A stretch of DNA of 64,000 nucleotides from Streptomyces albicerus (lineage in GTDB: Bacteria; Actinomycetota; Actinomycetes; Streptomycetales; Streptomycetaceae): positions 123,427-187,426 of the forward strand of contig NZ_VWMY01000018.1 in NCBI RefSeq assembly GCF_008905045.1. Direction: 5' to 3'. Below are positions 32,874-41,680 of the stretch, piece after piece; positions within the stretch are counted from its first letter, which is position 1, and each line of letters starts with the position of its first letter. The notes under the pieces were generated by a model. That model was not told the origin of the DNA. It saw only the letters and a list, made by a program, of their open reading frames with translations, and did no database searches. A program made the translations under genes and the position numbers.

Positions 32874-32914
32874 CGGAGGGTCTCCTTGAGACGTACAGGG
32901 GTGGAGCGGGGGCT

Positions 32915-33916
32915 CTAGAGGACGAAACCCGCGGGGAACGGGTCGCTGGGGTCGAGCAGGTACTGGGCGGTGCCGGTCACCCAGGCGCGTCCCGTGAAGC
33001 TGGGCAGCACCGCCGGGATCCCGGCGACCTCGGTGGTGCCGAGGAGCCGGCCACTGAAGTGGGTGCCGATGAAGGACTCGTTCACGAACTCGGTGTTCAG
33101 GGGGAGTTCGCCGCGCGCGTGCAGCTGCGCCATGCGCGCGCTGGTGCCCGTACCGCAGGGCGAACGGTCGAACCAGCCGGGGTGGATGGCCATCGCGTGC
33201 CGTGAATGCCTGGCCGTCGAGCCGGGGGCGATCAGATGCACGTGGTGGCAGCCGCGGATGGAGGGATCCTCGGGGTGGACGGGCTCCCCCTCGGCGTTGA
33301 CGGCGTCCATCAGCGAGAGCCCGGCGGCGAGGATGTCGTCCTTGCGGGCCCGGTCGAAGGGCAGCCCGAACTGGTCGAGCGGCAGGATCGCGTAGAAGTT
33401 CCCGCCGTACGCCAGGTCGTAGGTCACCGTCCGCCCGTCGGCGAGCTGGATCTTGCGGTCGAGGGCGACGGAGAAGGACGGCACGTTCTGGAGCGTGACC
33501 GCCTTGGCCGCACCGTCCTCCACCGCCACCTCGGCGACGACGAGTCCGGCCGGGGTGTCGAGGCGGATGGTGGTCACCGGCTCGACGACCTCGACCATGC
33601 CGGTCTCGACGAGGACGGTCGCGACCCCGATGGTCCCGTGCCCGCACATGGGCAGATAGCCGGACACCTCGATGTAGATGACGCCGTAGTCGCAGTCGGG
33701 GCGGGTGGGCGGCTGCAGGATCGCGCCGCTCATCGCCGAGTGGCCGCGCGGCTCGTTCATCAGCAACTGCTTGATGTCGTCGCGGTGTTCACGGAAGTAG
33801 AGGCGGCGTTCGTTCATCGTGGCGCCCGGGACCGTGCCGATGCCGCCGGTGATCACGCGGGTCGGCATGCCCTCGGTGTGCGAGTCGACGGCGTGCAGGA
33901 CGAGTTTGCTGCGCAT
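32915..33916 (-). CDS. 4-hydroxyproline 2-epimerase (proline racemase family)
   Basis: 333 aa. Both catalytic cysteines are present: PMCGHGTIGVATVL (Cys91) and DRSPCGTGTSARMAQLHA (Cys254). Trans-3-hydroxyproline dehydratases have Thr at the second position, so epimerase or racemase activity is expected. It interconverts trans-4-hydroxy-L-proline and cis-4-hydroxy-D-proline. The neighbours (DapA-like, three dehydrogenase subunits) make hydroxyproline the likely substrate rather than proline. Confidence 0.9.
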   Translation of the reverse strand: MRSKLVLHAVDSHTEGMPTRVITGGIGTVPGATMNERRLYFREHRDDIKQLLMNEPRGHSAMSGAILQPPTRPDCDYGVIYIEVSGYLPMCGHGTIGVATVLVETGMVEVVEPVTTIRLDTPAGLVVAEVAVEDGAAKAVTLQNVPSFSVALDRKIQLADGRTVTYDLAYGGNFYAILPLDQFGLPFDRARKDDILAAGLSLMDAVNAEGEPVHPEDPSIRGCHHVHLIAPGSTARHSRHAMAIHPGWFDRSPCGTGTSARMAQLHARGELPLNTEFVNESFIGTHFSGRLLGTTEVAGIPAVLPSFTGRAWVTGTAQYLLDPSDPFPAGFVL

Positions 33917-33961
33917 GGGGGCTCCCTGGGGTGAGGTCTCCTGAGGGTGCGGAGGGGCGGC

Positions 33962-34855
33962 TCAGGCGAGCCCGGCGGCTACAGCCCGCTCGGTGGCCTC
34001 GCGCACCGCCTGCTCCTGCTCGGGAAGGAGCGGCACGCGCGGCGCCCGTACCGGACCGCCGTGCCGTCCCACGATGTCCATGGACAACTTGATGGCCTGC
34101 ACGAACTCGGTCTTCGAGTCCCAGCGAAGCAGCGGGTGCAGCTGCCGGTAGAGCTTGCCGGCCGTCTCCAGGTCGCCCCTGAGCGCGGCGCGGTAGAGCT
34201 CCACGCTCGCGGCGGGCAGCGCGTTCGGGTAGCCGGCGACCCAGCCCTTGGCGCCCGCGACGGCGAGTTCGAGGAGGACGTCGTCGGCGCCGATCAACAG
34301 GTCGAGTTCCGGGGCGAGTTCGGCGATGCGGTAGGCGCGGCGTACGTCGCCGGAGAACTCCTTGACCCCGTGGATGTACCCCTCGCCGTGCAGCTCGGCG
34401 AGCAGCTCCGGCACGAGGTCGACCTTGGTGTCGATCGGGTTGTTGTACGCCACGATCGGTACACCGGCCTTGGCGACCTCCGCGTAGTGGGCGAGGACGG
34501 AGCGCTCGTCGGCGCGGTAGGCGTTCGGGGGCAGCAGCATCACGGAGGCGCAGCCCGCGTCGCGCGCCTGCTCGGCCCAGCGGCGGGCCTCGGCGGACCC
34601 GTACGCGGCGACGCCCGGCATTACACGCTGCCCGCCGATCGCGGCGACCGCGGTCTCCACGACCTTGGCCCGCTCCTCGGGGGTCAGCACCTGGTACTCG
34701 CCGAGCGAACCGTTCGGTACGACGCCGTCGCAGCCGTTCTCGACGAGCCACGTGCAGTGGTCGGCGTACTTGTCGTAGTTGACGGAGAGGTCGTCGTTCA
34801 GCGGGAGGGCGGTGGCGACGAGGACGCCGCGCCAGGGACGGTTGCTGTCTGTCAT
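33962..34855 (-). CDS. DapA-family deaminase, probable pyrroline-4-hydroxy-2-carboxylate deaminase
   Basis: 297 aa of the DHDPS/NAL aldolase fold. The Schiff-base Lys165 is in HGVKEFSGD, the Tyr partner in VPIVAYNNPIDTK, and the substrate loop PNGSLGEYQVLT. In hydroxyproline pathways this enzyme converts pyrroline-4-hydroxy-2-carboxylate to alpha-ketoglutarate semialdehyde. Context supports this over lysine biosynthesis. ATG 34855 (MTDSNRPWRG) is preferred; an in-frame ATG at 34867 is possible. Confidence 0.85.
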   Translation of the reverse strand: MTDSNRPWRGVLVATALPLNDDLSVNYDKYADHCTWLVENGCDGVVPNGSLGEYQVLTPEERAKVVETAVAAIGGQRVMPGVAAYGSAEARRWAEQARDAGCASVMLLPPNAYRADERSVLAHYAEVAKAGVPIVAYNNPIDTKVDLVPELLAELHGEGYIHGVKEFSGDVRRAYRIAELAPELDLLIGADDVLLELAVAGAKGWVAGYPNALPAASVELYRAALRGDLETAGKLYRQLHPLLRWDSKTEFVQAIKLSMDIVGRHGGPVRAPRVPLLPEQEQAVREATERAVAAGLA

Positions 34856-34888
34856 GAGTGATCCCATCCGATCGGCAGGGTGCGGCAT

Positions 34889-34936
34889 TTCACTGGGCTG
34901 GATTACTGGGTCCGGATTCACTGGGTGTTTCACTGG
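34889..34936. repeat. Four echoes of a gene end (TTCACTGGG)
   Basis: TTCACTGG(G) or TTACTGGG at 34889, 34903, 34917 and 34929, spaced 14, 14 and 12 nt. On the minus strand each reads CCCAGTGA or CCCAGTAA; the copy at 34929-34936 contains the real stop codon of the FAD oxidoreductase gene. Confidence 0.75.
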
Positions 34937-36375
34937 ATCTGGCCGGGTTCGCGCGCGAGGACCCCGAGCGGTACGGGCCGGGCGAAGGGCCGCCGCGAGG
35001 GCGTCGCCGCACACCCCGCGAGCCCCGCCACCGCCGGGCCGCACATCCGGCCCTGGCACCAGCCCATCCCGGCCCGGGTCAGCAGTTTCACGGTGCGTAC
35101 GTCCCCCGCGCCGAGTTCGTCGACGGCCTCCCGGATCGCGGCGGCGGGCACCTCCTCACACCTGCACACGACGGTGTCGTCGGTGACCTGCTCGGCCCAC
35201 TGGGCGGGCGGCGCGTAGACGCTGTCGACGACGGCGAAGAACTCCCGCAGCCCGGCCCGCGCCTTGGCGGCCGAAGCGTACCAACTCCTGTCAGGAGTAC
35301 GGGAGTTGAGTCGCGCGGCGATGGACAGTCCCGCGATGTTGCCCTCGGCCAGCGAGAGCACCGCGCCGCCGATCCCCGTGGTCTCACCGGCGGCCCAGAC
35401 TCCTGGCACGTCGGTGCGCTGCTCGTCGTCCACGGCGACGCCCGCCCCGTCGAGCCCACAGCCGAGCGCCTCGGCGAGATCGATGTGCGGGAGCATTCCG
35501 TGGCCGACGGCGAGGGTGTCGCAGGGGATGCGCCGCTCGGTGCCGGCCCGGACCCGTCCGGCACCGTCGAGCGCGGCCACGGTCACGGCCTCGAGCCGCC
35601 CGGTGCCGTGCGCGGCGACGACGGTGTGGCGGACGTGGGCCCTGACCCAGTGCCGCGCCAACTCGGCGGCGTACCGGGCGCCTTCGGCGAGCTTGCCGGG
35701 GTGGGCGGCGAGGACACGGGCGTGCCGCGCGAAGGCCTTGGGGTCGGCGGACTCCACGAGGGCGGCGACCTTCGCCCCGGCCGAGGCGAGCCCGACGGCC
35801 ACGGGCATCAGCAGCGGTCCGGTCCCGGCGACCACGGCGGTACGCCCCGGCAGCACGAGCCCGCCCTTGAGCATGGCCTGCGCCCCGCCCGCAGTGAGGA
35901 CGCCGGGGAGGGTCCAGCCGGGGAAGGGGAGCACCTTCTCGTACCCACCGGTTGCGAGCAGCACGGCGTCGGCGCGGACGGCGACGGATTCCTCCTGCTC
36001 GGGGCCGAGGAGAGCGTGGACGGCGAAGACACCGGTGGTGTCGGAGGCGCCGGAGGTGGTGCCGGAAGTGTCGGACTGCCGTTCCACGGACCAGACATGA
36101 TGATCAGTCAGATGCGTGACACGCCCCGCCGCGATGTGCGCCGCGAGACCGTCGCGGAGTCGTTCCCAGGTGCGCCACTGGTGGTGCAGTGCCTGGGGAC
36201 GGCGGGCGCCGAGGCCCGTGGCCGGCTGCCGGTAGAACTGGCCGCCCGCCTCGGCGGCGGAGTCGACGAGCGTCACCCGAACCCCGCGTCCGGCGGCGGC
36301 GAGGGTGGCCGCGAGCCCGGCGGGGCCCGCGCCGATCACGGCGAGATGCGGTCGGTCGGCCATTCGGTCAGTCAT
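34930..36375 (-). CDS. D-hydroxyproline dehydrogenase, FAD/BFD-like subunit (HcnB-type)
   Basis: 481 aa. The FAD motif is LAVIGAGPAGLAATLAAAGRG; a second dinucleotide motif is AVVAGTGPLLMPVAVGLA. A C-terminal BFD-like iron-sulfur domain has VVCRCEEVP, then GMGWCQGRMCGPAV (CxC and Cx4C). This is the middle subunit of the three-part amine/hydroxyproline dehydrogenase. ATG 36375 overlaps the ferredoxin-like gene by 8 nt; ATG 36363 is an alternative start. Confidence 0.88.
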   Translation of the reverse strand: MTDRMADRPHLAVIGAGPAGLAATLAAAGRGVRVTLVDSAAEAGGQFYRQPATGLGARRPQALHHQWRTWERLRDGLAAHIAAGRVTHLTDHHVWSVERQSDTSGTTSGASDTTGVFAVHALLGPEQEESVAVRADAVLLATGGYEKVLPFPGWTLPGVLTAGGAQAMLKGGLVLPGRTAVVAGTGPLLMPVAVGLASAGAKVAALVESADPKAFARHARVLAAHPGKLAEGARYAAELARHWVRAHVRHTVVAAHGTGRLEAVTVAALDGAGRVRAGTERRIPCDTLAVGHGMLPHIDLAEALGCGLDGAGVAVDDEQRTDVPGVWAAGETTGIGGAVLSLAEGNIAGLSIAARLNSRTPDRSWYASAAKARAGLREFFAVVDSVYAPPAQWAEQVTDDTVVCRCEEVPAAAIREAVDELGAGDVRTVKLLTRAGMGWCQGRMCGPAVAGLAGCAATPSRRPFARPVPLGVLAREPGQIQ

Positions 36376-36673
36376 GGTGACCGGTCCCTTCCTGGGTGCG
36401 GATCACGTCGCCGGGCTCCGCCCGCACGAGGCAAGCCCGTTGGTTCGTCCGCCCGTTGACGGTCACCAGGCAGTCGAAGCACACTCCGATGCCGCAGAAG
36501 ACACCGCGCGGCTCGCCGCTCCCCCGGGTCGTACGCCAGGACGTGATGCCCGCCGACCAGAGCGCGGCGGCGACCGTCTGGCCCGGCAGAACGGTGATCT
36601 CGCGGTCGTCGAAAGTGAGGGTGAAGGCTGGTCCGGGCCGGGCGTGGACCAGTTCCAGCGGGCTGCGGGGCAT
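36368..36673 (-). CDS. (2Fe-2S)-binding subunit of D-hydroxyproline dehydrogenase (HcnA-type)
   Basis: 101 aa, a small ferredoxin-like protein. Cysteines are in VFCGIGVCFDCLVTVNG (C-x4-C-x2-C) and QRACL. It resembles sarcosine oxidase alpha N-terminal or hydrogen-cyanide-synthase-A-like subunits. The start at 36673 overlaps the upstream stop (TGATG), so all three dehydrogenase subunits are translationally coupled. Confidence 0.88.
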   Translation of the reverse strand: MPRSPLELVHARPGPAFTLTFDDREITVLPGQTVAAALWSAGITSWRTTRGSGEPRGVFCGIGVCFDCLVTVNGRTNQRACLVRAEPGDVIRTQEGTGHHD

Positions 36674-37908
36674 CACGAGACCTCCTCGGGCTCTTCCGGC
36701 TCCTCGGGCTCTTCCAGTTCCTCGAGCTCTTCCAGTTCCTCGGGCGCCGGGTCCGCCGGAAAGCGATCGGGGCGGAACGGCGCGAGGTCCAGATCGGGGG
36801 CCTTCTCCGCCAGCACCTGTGCGATCAAGTGGCCCGTCCCGGTGGCGAGTCCGATCCCCGCGCCCTCGTGCCCGCACGCGTGGAAGAGGCCGGGCACGCG
36901 CGGGTCGGGCCCGATCGCGGGCAGATGGTCGGGCATGTACGGCCGGAACCCGAGGTAGGCGCGCATGGCCTGCACCCCCTCCAGGAAGGGGAACAGCCGG
37001 GTCGCGCCCGCCGCGAGCGCTCGGGCGACGGGCAACGAGAAGGAGCGGTCGAAGCCGACCCGTTCCCGGCTCGCCCCGATCAGCACCGGCCCCGCCGCCG
37101 TGCCCTCGACCACCGGGGAGGTCTGCAGCGCCGCCGAGTCACTGGCCACGTCGGCCACATAGTCCGCGGCGTACACCTTGCGCCGCACTCTGCGCGGCAG
37201 CGGCTCCGTGACGAGGACGAAGCCGCGGCGTGGCAGCACGGGCAGGGACACTCCGGCCAGCGCGGCCAGCTCTCCGCCCCAGGTCCCGGCGGCGTTGACG
37301 ACCGCGGGTGCGTGGACATCACCACGCGAGGTACGGACGCCGCGGACCGCCCCGGCCGCCGTGCGCAGCACCTCCGTGACCGTCCAGCCGGTCCGCAGCG
37401 AGGCACCGGCCGCGCGGGCGAGGCGTACGAGATGGGCGGCGGCGAGGGTCGGCATCACCTGGGCGTCCTGCGGATAGAGAACGCCGCCCGCGAGCCCGTC
37501 CGCCAAGTACGGCTCAAGATCGTGGAGTTGCCCGGGGGCGACAGACACGGCCTCCACTCCGGCCGAGCGCTGGCCGTCGGCGAAACCCTCCAGCGCCGCA
37601 AGCCCTTCCACCCCGGAGGCGACCACGAGCCCGCCCTTGGCCTCGTACTCGACGGCCTCCGCCACCCCGGGCTCGGCGGCGATGTCGGCCCACAACCGCC
37701 CGGACAGCAGGGCGAGTTCGAGCTCGGGCCCCGGCTCCTTGTCCGAGACGAGCAGGTTGCCCTCGCCCGCACCGGTCGTACCGCCGGCCACCGGGCCCCG
37801 GTCCACCAGAACGACACTCAGCCCCGCCCGAACCGCGTACAGAGCACTGGCCGCCCCCACCATCCCGGCCCCGACGACTACAACATCGCAGGTCAGTGGC
37901 TTGGTCAC
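36673..37908 (-). CDS. D-hydroxyproline dehydrogenase, FAD catalytic subunit (HcnC-type, DAO family)
   Basis: 411 aa of the D-amino-acid/sarcosine oxidase beta fold: VVVVGAGMVGAASALYAVRAG for FAD, LVDRGPVAGGTTGAGEGN, and a C-terminal ACGHEGAGIGLATGTGHL. A Glu/Leu/Pro-rich tail (LEELEELEELEEPEEPEEPEE in shape) ends the chain and looks repeat-derived. It starts with GTG at 37908. It is the first gene of the hydroxyproline operon and has a palindrome 9 nt upstream. Confidence 0.88.
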   Translation of the reverse strand: MTKPLTCDVVVVGAGMVGAASALYAVRAGLSVVLVDRGPVAGGTTGAGEGNLLVSDKEPGPELELALLSGRLWADIAAEPGVAEAVEYEAKGGLVVASGVEGLAALEGFADGQRSAGVEAVSVAPGQLHDLEPYLADGLAGGVLYPQDAQVMPTLAAAHLVRLARAAGASLRTGWTVTEVLRTAAGAVRGVRTSRGDVHAPAVVNAAGTWGGELAALAGVSLPVLPRRGFVLVTEPLPRRVRRKVYAADYVADVASDSAALQTSPVVEGTAAGPVLIGASRERVGFDRSFSLPVARALAAGATRLFPFLEGVQAMRAYLGFRPYMPDHLPAIGPDPRVPGLFHACGHEGAGIGLATGTGHLIAQVLAEKAPDLDLAPFRPDRFPADPAPEELEELEELEEPEEPEEPEEVS

Positions 37909-37916
37909 GCCAGTAC

Positions 37917-37927
37917 TATGTCACATA
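37917..37927. promoter_or_regulatory. Candidate GntR operator ahead of the hydroxyproline operon
   Basis: Perfect 5-1-5 palindrome TATGTCACATA, ending 9 nt from the GTG start of the first operon gene. It contains the GT-N-AC core typical of GntR/FadR-family sites. The regulator encoded at the end of the operon is the obvious candidate. Confidence 0.5.
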
Positions 37928-38008
37928 CTTCTGTTCGGGCCAAGGGGGCGGGGGGCCACTCCGCGCCTCGATAGGGGCACGGTGATCCGCGCGGCCGACG
38001 ACGACCTG

Positions 38009-38065
38009 CGCCCCTTTAGGGGCGCGGGGAACTGCGCGACCAGCCCCCACAACGCCGCACCCGAC
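38009..38065 (+). repeat. Dispersed 3'-end hairpin element, copy C
   Basis: GCGCCCCTTTAGGGGCGCGG, then GAACTGCGCGACCAGCCCCC. It lacks the GCGGCTCCGCCGC part of the other copies. It lies downstream of the 3' end of the methyltransferase gene. Homology to copy D continues to about 38100 (ACTCAACACCCAGCG..CTCAATCCTCAT). Confidence 0.75.
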
Positions 38066-38119
38066 ACTCAACACCCAGCGCTCAATCCTCATCCCCCACC
38101 TGAGGATCACGCCCCAGTC

Positions 38120-38842
38120 TCAGCCGCGCCCCGCCACCACCCACTTCGACGGCAACTCAATCCGCGCACCATCGGCCTGGAACTCCGTCGTGACAAGAGG
38201 CAGTTCCCCACTCGCCAGCACGGCAAGTCCAGCCGCCCGCAAGTACTCCGGCACCGCGGCGTCAGCCACGTCGCCGGGCACGATCCCGTGCCGGAAGACC
38301 GGCGCGAGCTTCGCCGGCGGCCCCTCGGGCCGCTGAGCGAGACCGCGCAGAACAGGCCCGGCCGCCTCGGCGAGCTCGACGAGGAAGGCGCGGCCCCGGT
38401 CGCCGACAAGCGTGGCGAGGCCGTCGACAAGCGACTGCCGATCACCGGGCTCACACTGGTGCAGCACGCCGCGCATATACACGTTGGCGTCGCCGATCTC
38501 GGCGTGCAGCCGCTCGGCCTCGGTCTTCTCGGCCGCGTCGACCAACCGGTAGGAGGCCTGCCCCGCCGGGTCCGCGTGCCGGGCGTGGTCGAGGGCGGCG
38601 CCCGACAGATCGGCGCCGACGACCCGTGGATAGCGGTCGGCGAGGAACCGGGTCTGGGTGCCGTTGCCGCAGCCGAGGTCCACGAAGGGCAGGCCGGGAG
38701 CCGCCAAGTGCGGTTCGAGCAGGGCGAGATGGACGCCTACGGTGACGTCCGGCTCGGCGTCCCAGAAGACGGCTCCCTGTTCGTCGGTGGCTTCCAGCCA
38801 GAAGCCCTCCCAGGCCTCCCTGTACCGAGTCGTCACGCTCAT
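38120..38842 (-). CDS. Class I SAM-dependent methyltransferase (240 aa)
   Basis: Motif I is FVDLGCGNGTQTRFLADRY, followed by GADLSGAALDHARH (ribose-binding Asp) and a later segment NVYMRGVLHQCEP. The C-terminal half has a region ELPLVTTEFQADGARIELPS. The acceptor is unknown. The ATG at 38842 (MSVTTRYREAWEGFWLE) is well placed; the 161-nt gap to the SpoIIE gene should hold its promoter. Confidence 0.82.
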   Translation of the reverse strand: MSVTTRYREAWEGFWLEATDEQGAVFWDAEPDVTVGVHLALLEPHLAAPGLPFVDLGCGNGTQTRFLADRYPRVVGADLSGAALDHARHADPAGQASYRLVDAAEKTEAERLHAEIGDANVYMRGVLHQCEPGDRQSLVDGLATLVGDRGRAFLVELAEAAGPVLRGLAQRPEGPPAKLAPVFRHGIVPGDVADAAVPEYLRAAGLAVLASGELPLVTTEFQADGARIELPSKWVVAGRG

Positions 38843-39003
38843 GCCAGCTCCCCAGGATGTGACCGCGGACCGCCGAAAAGTGACGGGCAGTCCGGTTTAT
38901 CGCGCCCGGGGTGAACCGACAAGCACGCGGCGCACACCTTCACGGCTCATTCGACACCTGTACGCCGATGTGCGCCCCTCGCACCCCTCGCTCCCCCCAA
39001 GGG

Positions 39004-41451
39004 CTAGCGACGGGGCACGGCCAACTCGAACCACACCGTCTTGCCGGAACTGGTACGGCTGGTCCCCCACTCGCGCGCCAGCGTGCTGATCACCAGCATC
39101 CCGCGCCCGAACTCGTCGAGCCGGCGTGCGCTGAGCAGCGTCGGCAGCGTGTGGTCGTCGTCGTCCACCTCGCACAGCAGGGTGTCGCCCCTGACCAGCC
39201 GCAACTCGATCGGGCGGCTGTGGGAGTGCCGTACGGCATTGGTGACGAGCTCGCTAACCATCAACTCGGTGTGGTCGACAAGGGAGTTCAGACCCCACAC
39301 GTGGAGCTGTTCACGGACCACGGCACGCGCCCTGCCGACCTCGGCGGGGTCGTGCCCGATCCGCCACCGAGCGACGTCCTCGGGTGCGATGCCGTTGAGC
39401 CGGGCCATCAGGAGCGCCACGTCGTCCTTGCGGCCGCCGCGGGTGTTGAGGGCGCGGATGATGGTGTCGCAGGCGTCGTCCATGGACGCGGCCGGGTGAG
39501 CGGCGGACTCGCAGAGCGTGGCGAGCCCGACTCCGATGTCCTCGCCGCGCACCTCGACCAGGCCGTCGGTGCACATCACGAGCCGGTCGCCGGGCGCCAC
39601 CCGGACCCGTACGGACTCGAAGGGCACCCCGCCGACCCCGATGGGCGCGCCCGTCGGCAGGTCGAGCAGATCGCTGCGGCCGTCCTCGGCACGCACCAGC
39701 ACGGGTGGGATATGGCCCGCGTTGGCGATCTCCAGCTCGCTCGCGATGGGGTCGTACACCGCGTACAGGCACGTCGCGAGGTAGTGCTCCCCGAGGCGCT
39801 GCGCCAAGTCGTCCAGATTGCGGAGGAGTTGGGCGGGCGGCAGGTCCAGGGCGGCCATCGTCTGCACGGCGGTCCGTAACTGCCCCATCATCGCCGCCGA
39901 GTTGAGGCCGTGACCCATGACGTCGCCGACGACGAGCGCGGTCCGCGACCCGGGCAGCTTGACCGAGTCGAACCAGTCGCCGCCGACCCGCCCCAGCAAC
40001 GTGCCCGGCAGATAGCGGGTCGCGATGTCGCAGCCCGCCATGCGCGGCGCGATATGCGGCAGCATGCTGTCCTGGAGGGTCTCGGCGACGCTCTCCTGGT
40101 ACGTGTACATGCGGGCGTTGTCGAGCACGAGCCCGGCACGGGCGGCGAGTTCGGCCCCGGTGACGCGGTCCATGTCGTTGAACTCGACGCGCTCCGGGTG
40201 GCGCAGGAGGATCATGAAGCCCAGCACCACGTTTCGGGCCTTGAGGGGCACGATCAGCATGGAGCGGTTGGTGATGAGGGGCCGGATGTCGCGCTTCTCG
40301 AACTGCGCGGCGATCATGTGCCCCATCTGCTCGCTGATCCGCGGCACGAGGACGGGCTCGCCGGTGGTCATGCACTGGAAGAACGGTGTGTGCGCCGGGA
40401 ACGGCATGGCCTCGCCGACCGGCACGACGTCGTCCCAGCGACCGGGCTCGTCCGTGTGCTCCAGGGCGACGCGGTGCCACATGGTGGTCGTGTCGGGCAC
40501 GCCCTCGGGGAAGCCCTCACCCGCGACGACCTGTTCGCGCAGATAGGTCCCGGCCACGTCCGTGAAGCGGGGCACCACGGCCTTGCTGACCTCGACGATC
40601 GTGCGGGACAGGTCGAGCGAGGTGCCGATGCGCCCGCTGACCTCGTTCAGGAACTCCAGGCGCTCGCGTACGGCGGCGTATTCGAGGTCCTCGCCCTCGT
40701 CCTCGGCGTCCGACGGCAGCGGCTTGCCCGACGCGGTCGCGGCGGCCGCCAGTTGCCGGCGTGCCTTGCGCTCGGCGCGCCGCGGCACGCCCCAGTCGGG
40801 GGTGACGGGCACCCGGTCGTTCTGGCTGAACTCCAGGACGGGGTAGCCCAGTTCGAGAACCTGCGCGACGATGCGGGCGCTCTCGCCGACGCTCATGCTG
40901 GGCAGGATCTCGGGCAGTCTGCGGGCCAGCTGCTCGGCGCCGGGAAAGTCGGTGTGCAGCGCGAAGCCGGGCGCGATGCGCTCCACGGCCACGCCTTCGC
41001 CGGTGTCCTCGTGGCGCAGCCCGTCCGCGTCGGCGGCGAGCACGAGGAGACGCTCCGAGCCGGGCCCCACCAGCGGATACGCCCACCACAGGACGTCGAT
41101 CCGGTCACTTCCCGCCGTCGTGAGCCGCGCGCGGCCCGCCGCCGGATAGGACAACCGCCCGTCGAGGGACGACTCCAGATCGGGACCGAGCCCGTCGTAC
41201 GCGGAGTACGACCCGTAGGGCGGGCCCTCGTCATCGTCGGGCAGAGCACCGGAGACAGGAAGCAGATCCACGGCGGGCCGCCCGACCGCTTCCTCCCTGG
41301 CGGCCCCGAACAGCCGCCGAGCCCCCCGGCTCCAGTGCGAGACCAGGCCCTCCCGGTCGACCACCACCACGGCCAGCGGAATCCGGCCCGCCGCAACACC
41401 GTTACCGGCCACGCGGCCGGGAGGTACGCCCATCTCGGTGCCACGGTCCAT
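39004..41451 (-). CDS. PAS-GAF-SpoIIE phosphatase with HATPase (anti-sigma/anti-anti-sigma switch)
   Basis: 815 aa in order: PAS (about 15-130, LAVVVVDREGLVSHWSRGAR), GAF (about 275-430, FLNEVSGRIGTSLDLSRTIV), PP2C/SpoIIE (about 455-680, GGDWFDSVKL and VVGDVMGHGLNSAAMM), and a C-terminal HATPase (about 705-812, ELMVSELVTNAVRHS). This layout couples signal sensing to dephosphorylation of an anti-anti-sigma factor and to kinase-like anti-sigma activity. It is common in Streptomyces. ATG 41451 follows GAGAGAGGG; the frame above it (to 41559) is weaker. Confidence 0.88.
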   Translation of the reverse strand: MDRGTEMGVPPGRVAGNGVAAGRIPLAVVVVDREGLVSHWSRGARRLFGAAREEAVGRPAVDLLPVSGALPDDDEGPPYGSYSAYDGLGPDLESSLDGRLSYPAAGRARLTTAGSDRIDVLWWAYPLVGPGSERLLVLAADADGLRHEDTGEGVAVERIAPGFALHTDFPGAEQLARRLPEILPSMSVGESARIVAQVLELGYPVLEFSQNDRVPVTPDWGVPRRAERKARRQLAAAATASGKPLPSDAEDEGEDLEYAAVRERLEFLNEVSGRIGTSLDLSRTIVEVSKAVVPRFTDVAGTYLREQVVAGEGFPEGVPDTTTMWHRVALEHTDEPGRWDDVVPVGEAMPFPAHTPFFQCMTTGEPVLVPRISEQMGHMIAAQFEKRDIRPLITNRSMLIVPLKARNVVLGFMILLRHPERVEFNDMDRVTGAELAARAGLVLDNARMYTYQESVAETLQDSMLPHIAPRMAGCDIATRYLPGTLLGRVGGDWFDSVKLPGSRTALVVGDVMGHGLNSAAMMGQLRTAVQTMAALDLPPAQLLRNLDDLAQRLGEHYLATCLYAVYDPIASELEIANAGHIPPVLVRAEDGRSDLLDLPTGAPIGVGGVPFESVRVRVAPGDRLVMCTDGLVEVRGEDIGVGLATLCESAAHPAASMDDACDTIIRALNTRGGRKDDVALLMARLNGIAPEDVARWRIGHDPAEVGRARAVVREQLHVWGLNSLVDHTELMVSELVTNAVRHSHSRPIELRLVRGDTLLCEVDDDDHTLPTLLSARRLDEFGRGMLVISTLAREWGTSRTSSGKTVWFELAVPRR

Positions 41452-41572
41452 GGCCCAGGCCCTCTCTCCCACGGTCCGCAAAATTCTGTGCCGCCACAAC
41501 CACGGTACGTCCGCGCCCGGTTGCCAGGTGTGCCATTGAGGGAAATAACTCCGGCGCACAACAGCGCCCCGT

Positions 41573-41670
41573 TAGGGGCGCAGGGGCTGGCGCCCCTTAG
41601 GGGCGCGGGGCTGTGACATTGTGCGGCTCCGCCGCGTGGGCGCGACCAGCCCCCACAACCCCGCAGCCGA
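41573..41670 (+). repeat. Dispersed 3'-end hairpin element, copy D (double)
   Basis: Two hairpins (GCGCCCCGTTAGGGGCGC, then GCGCCCCTTAGGGGCGCGGG) precede GCTGTGACATTGTGCGGCTC and GCGTGGGCGCGACCAGCCCC. It lies downstream of the MFS gene 3' end and upstream of the SpoIIE gene. Homology to copy C continues to about 41700, into the last codons of the MFS gene. Confidence 0.8.
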
Positions 41671-41680
41671 CTCTCAACCC

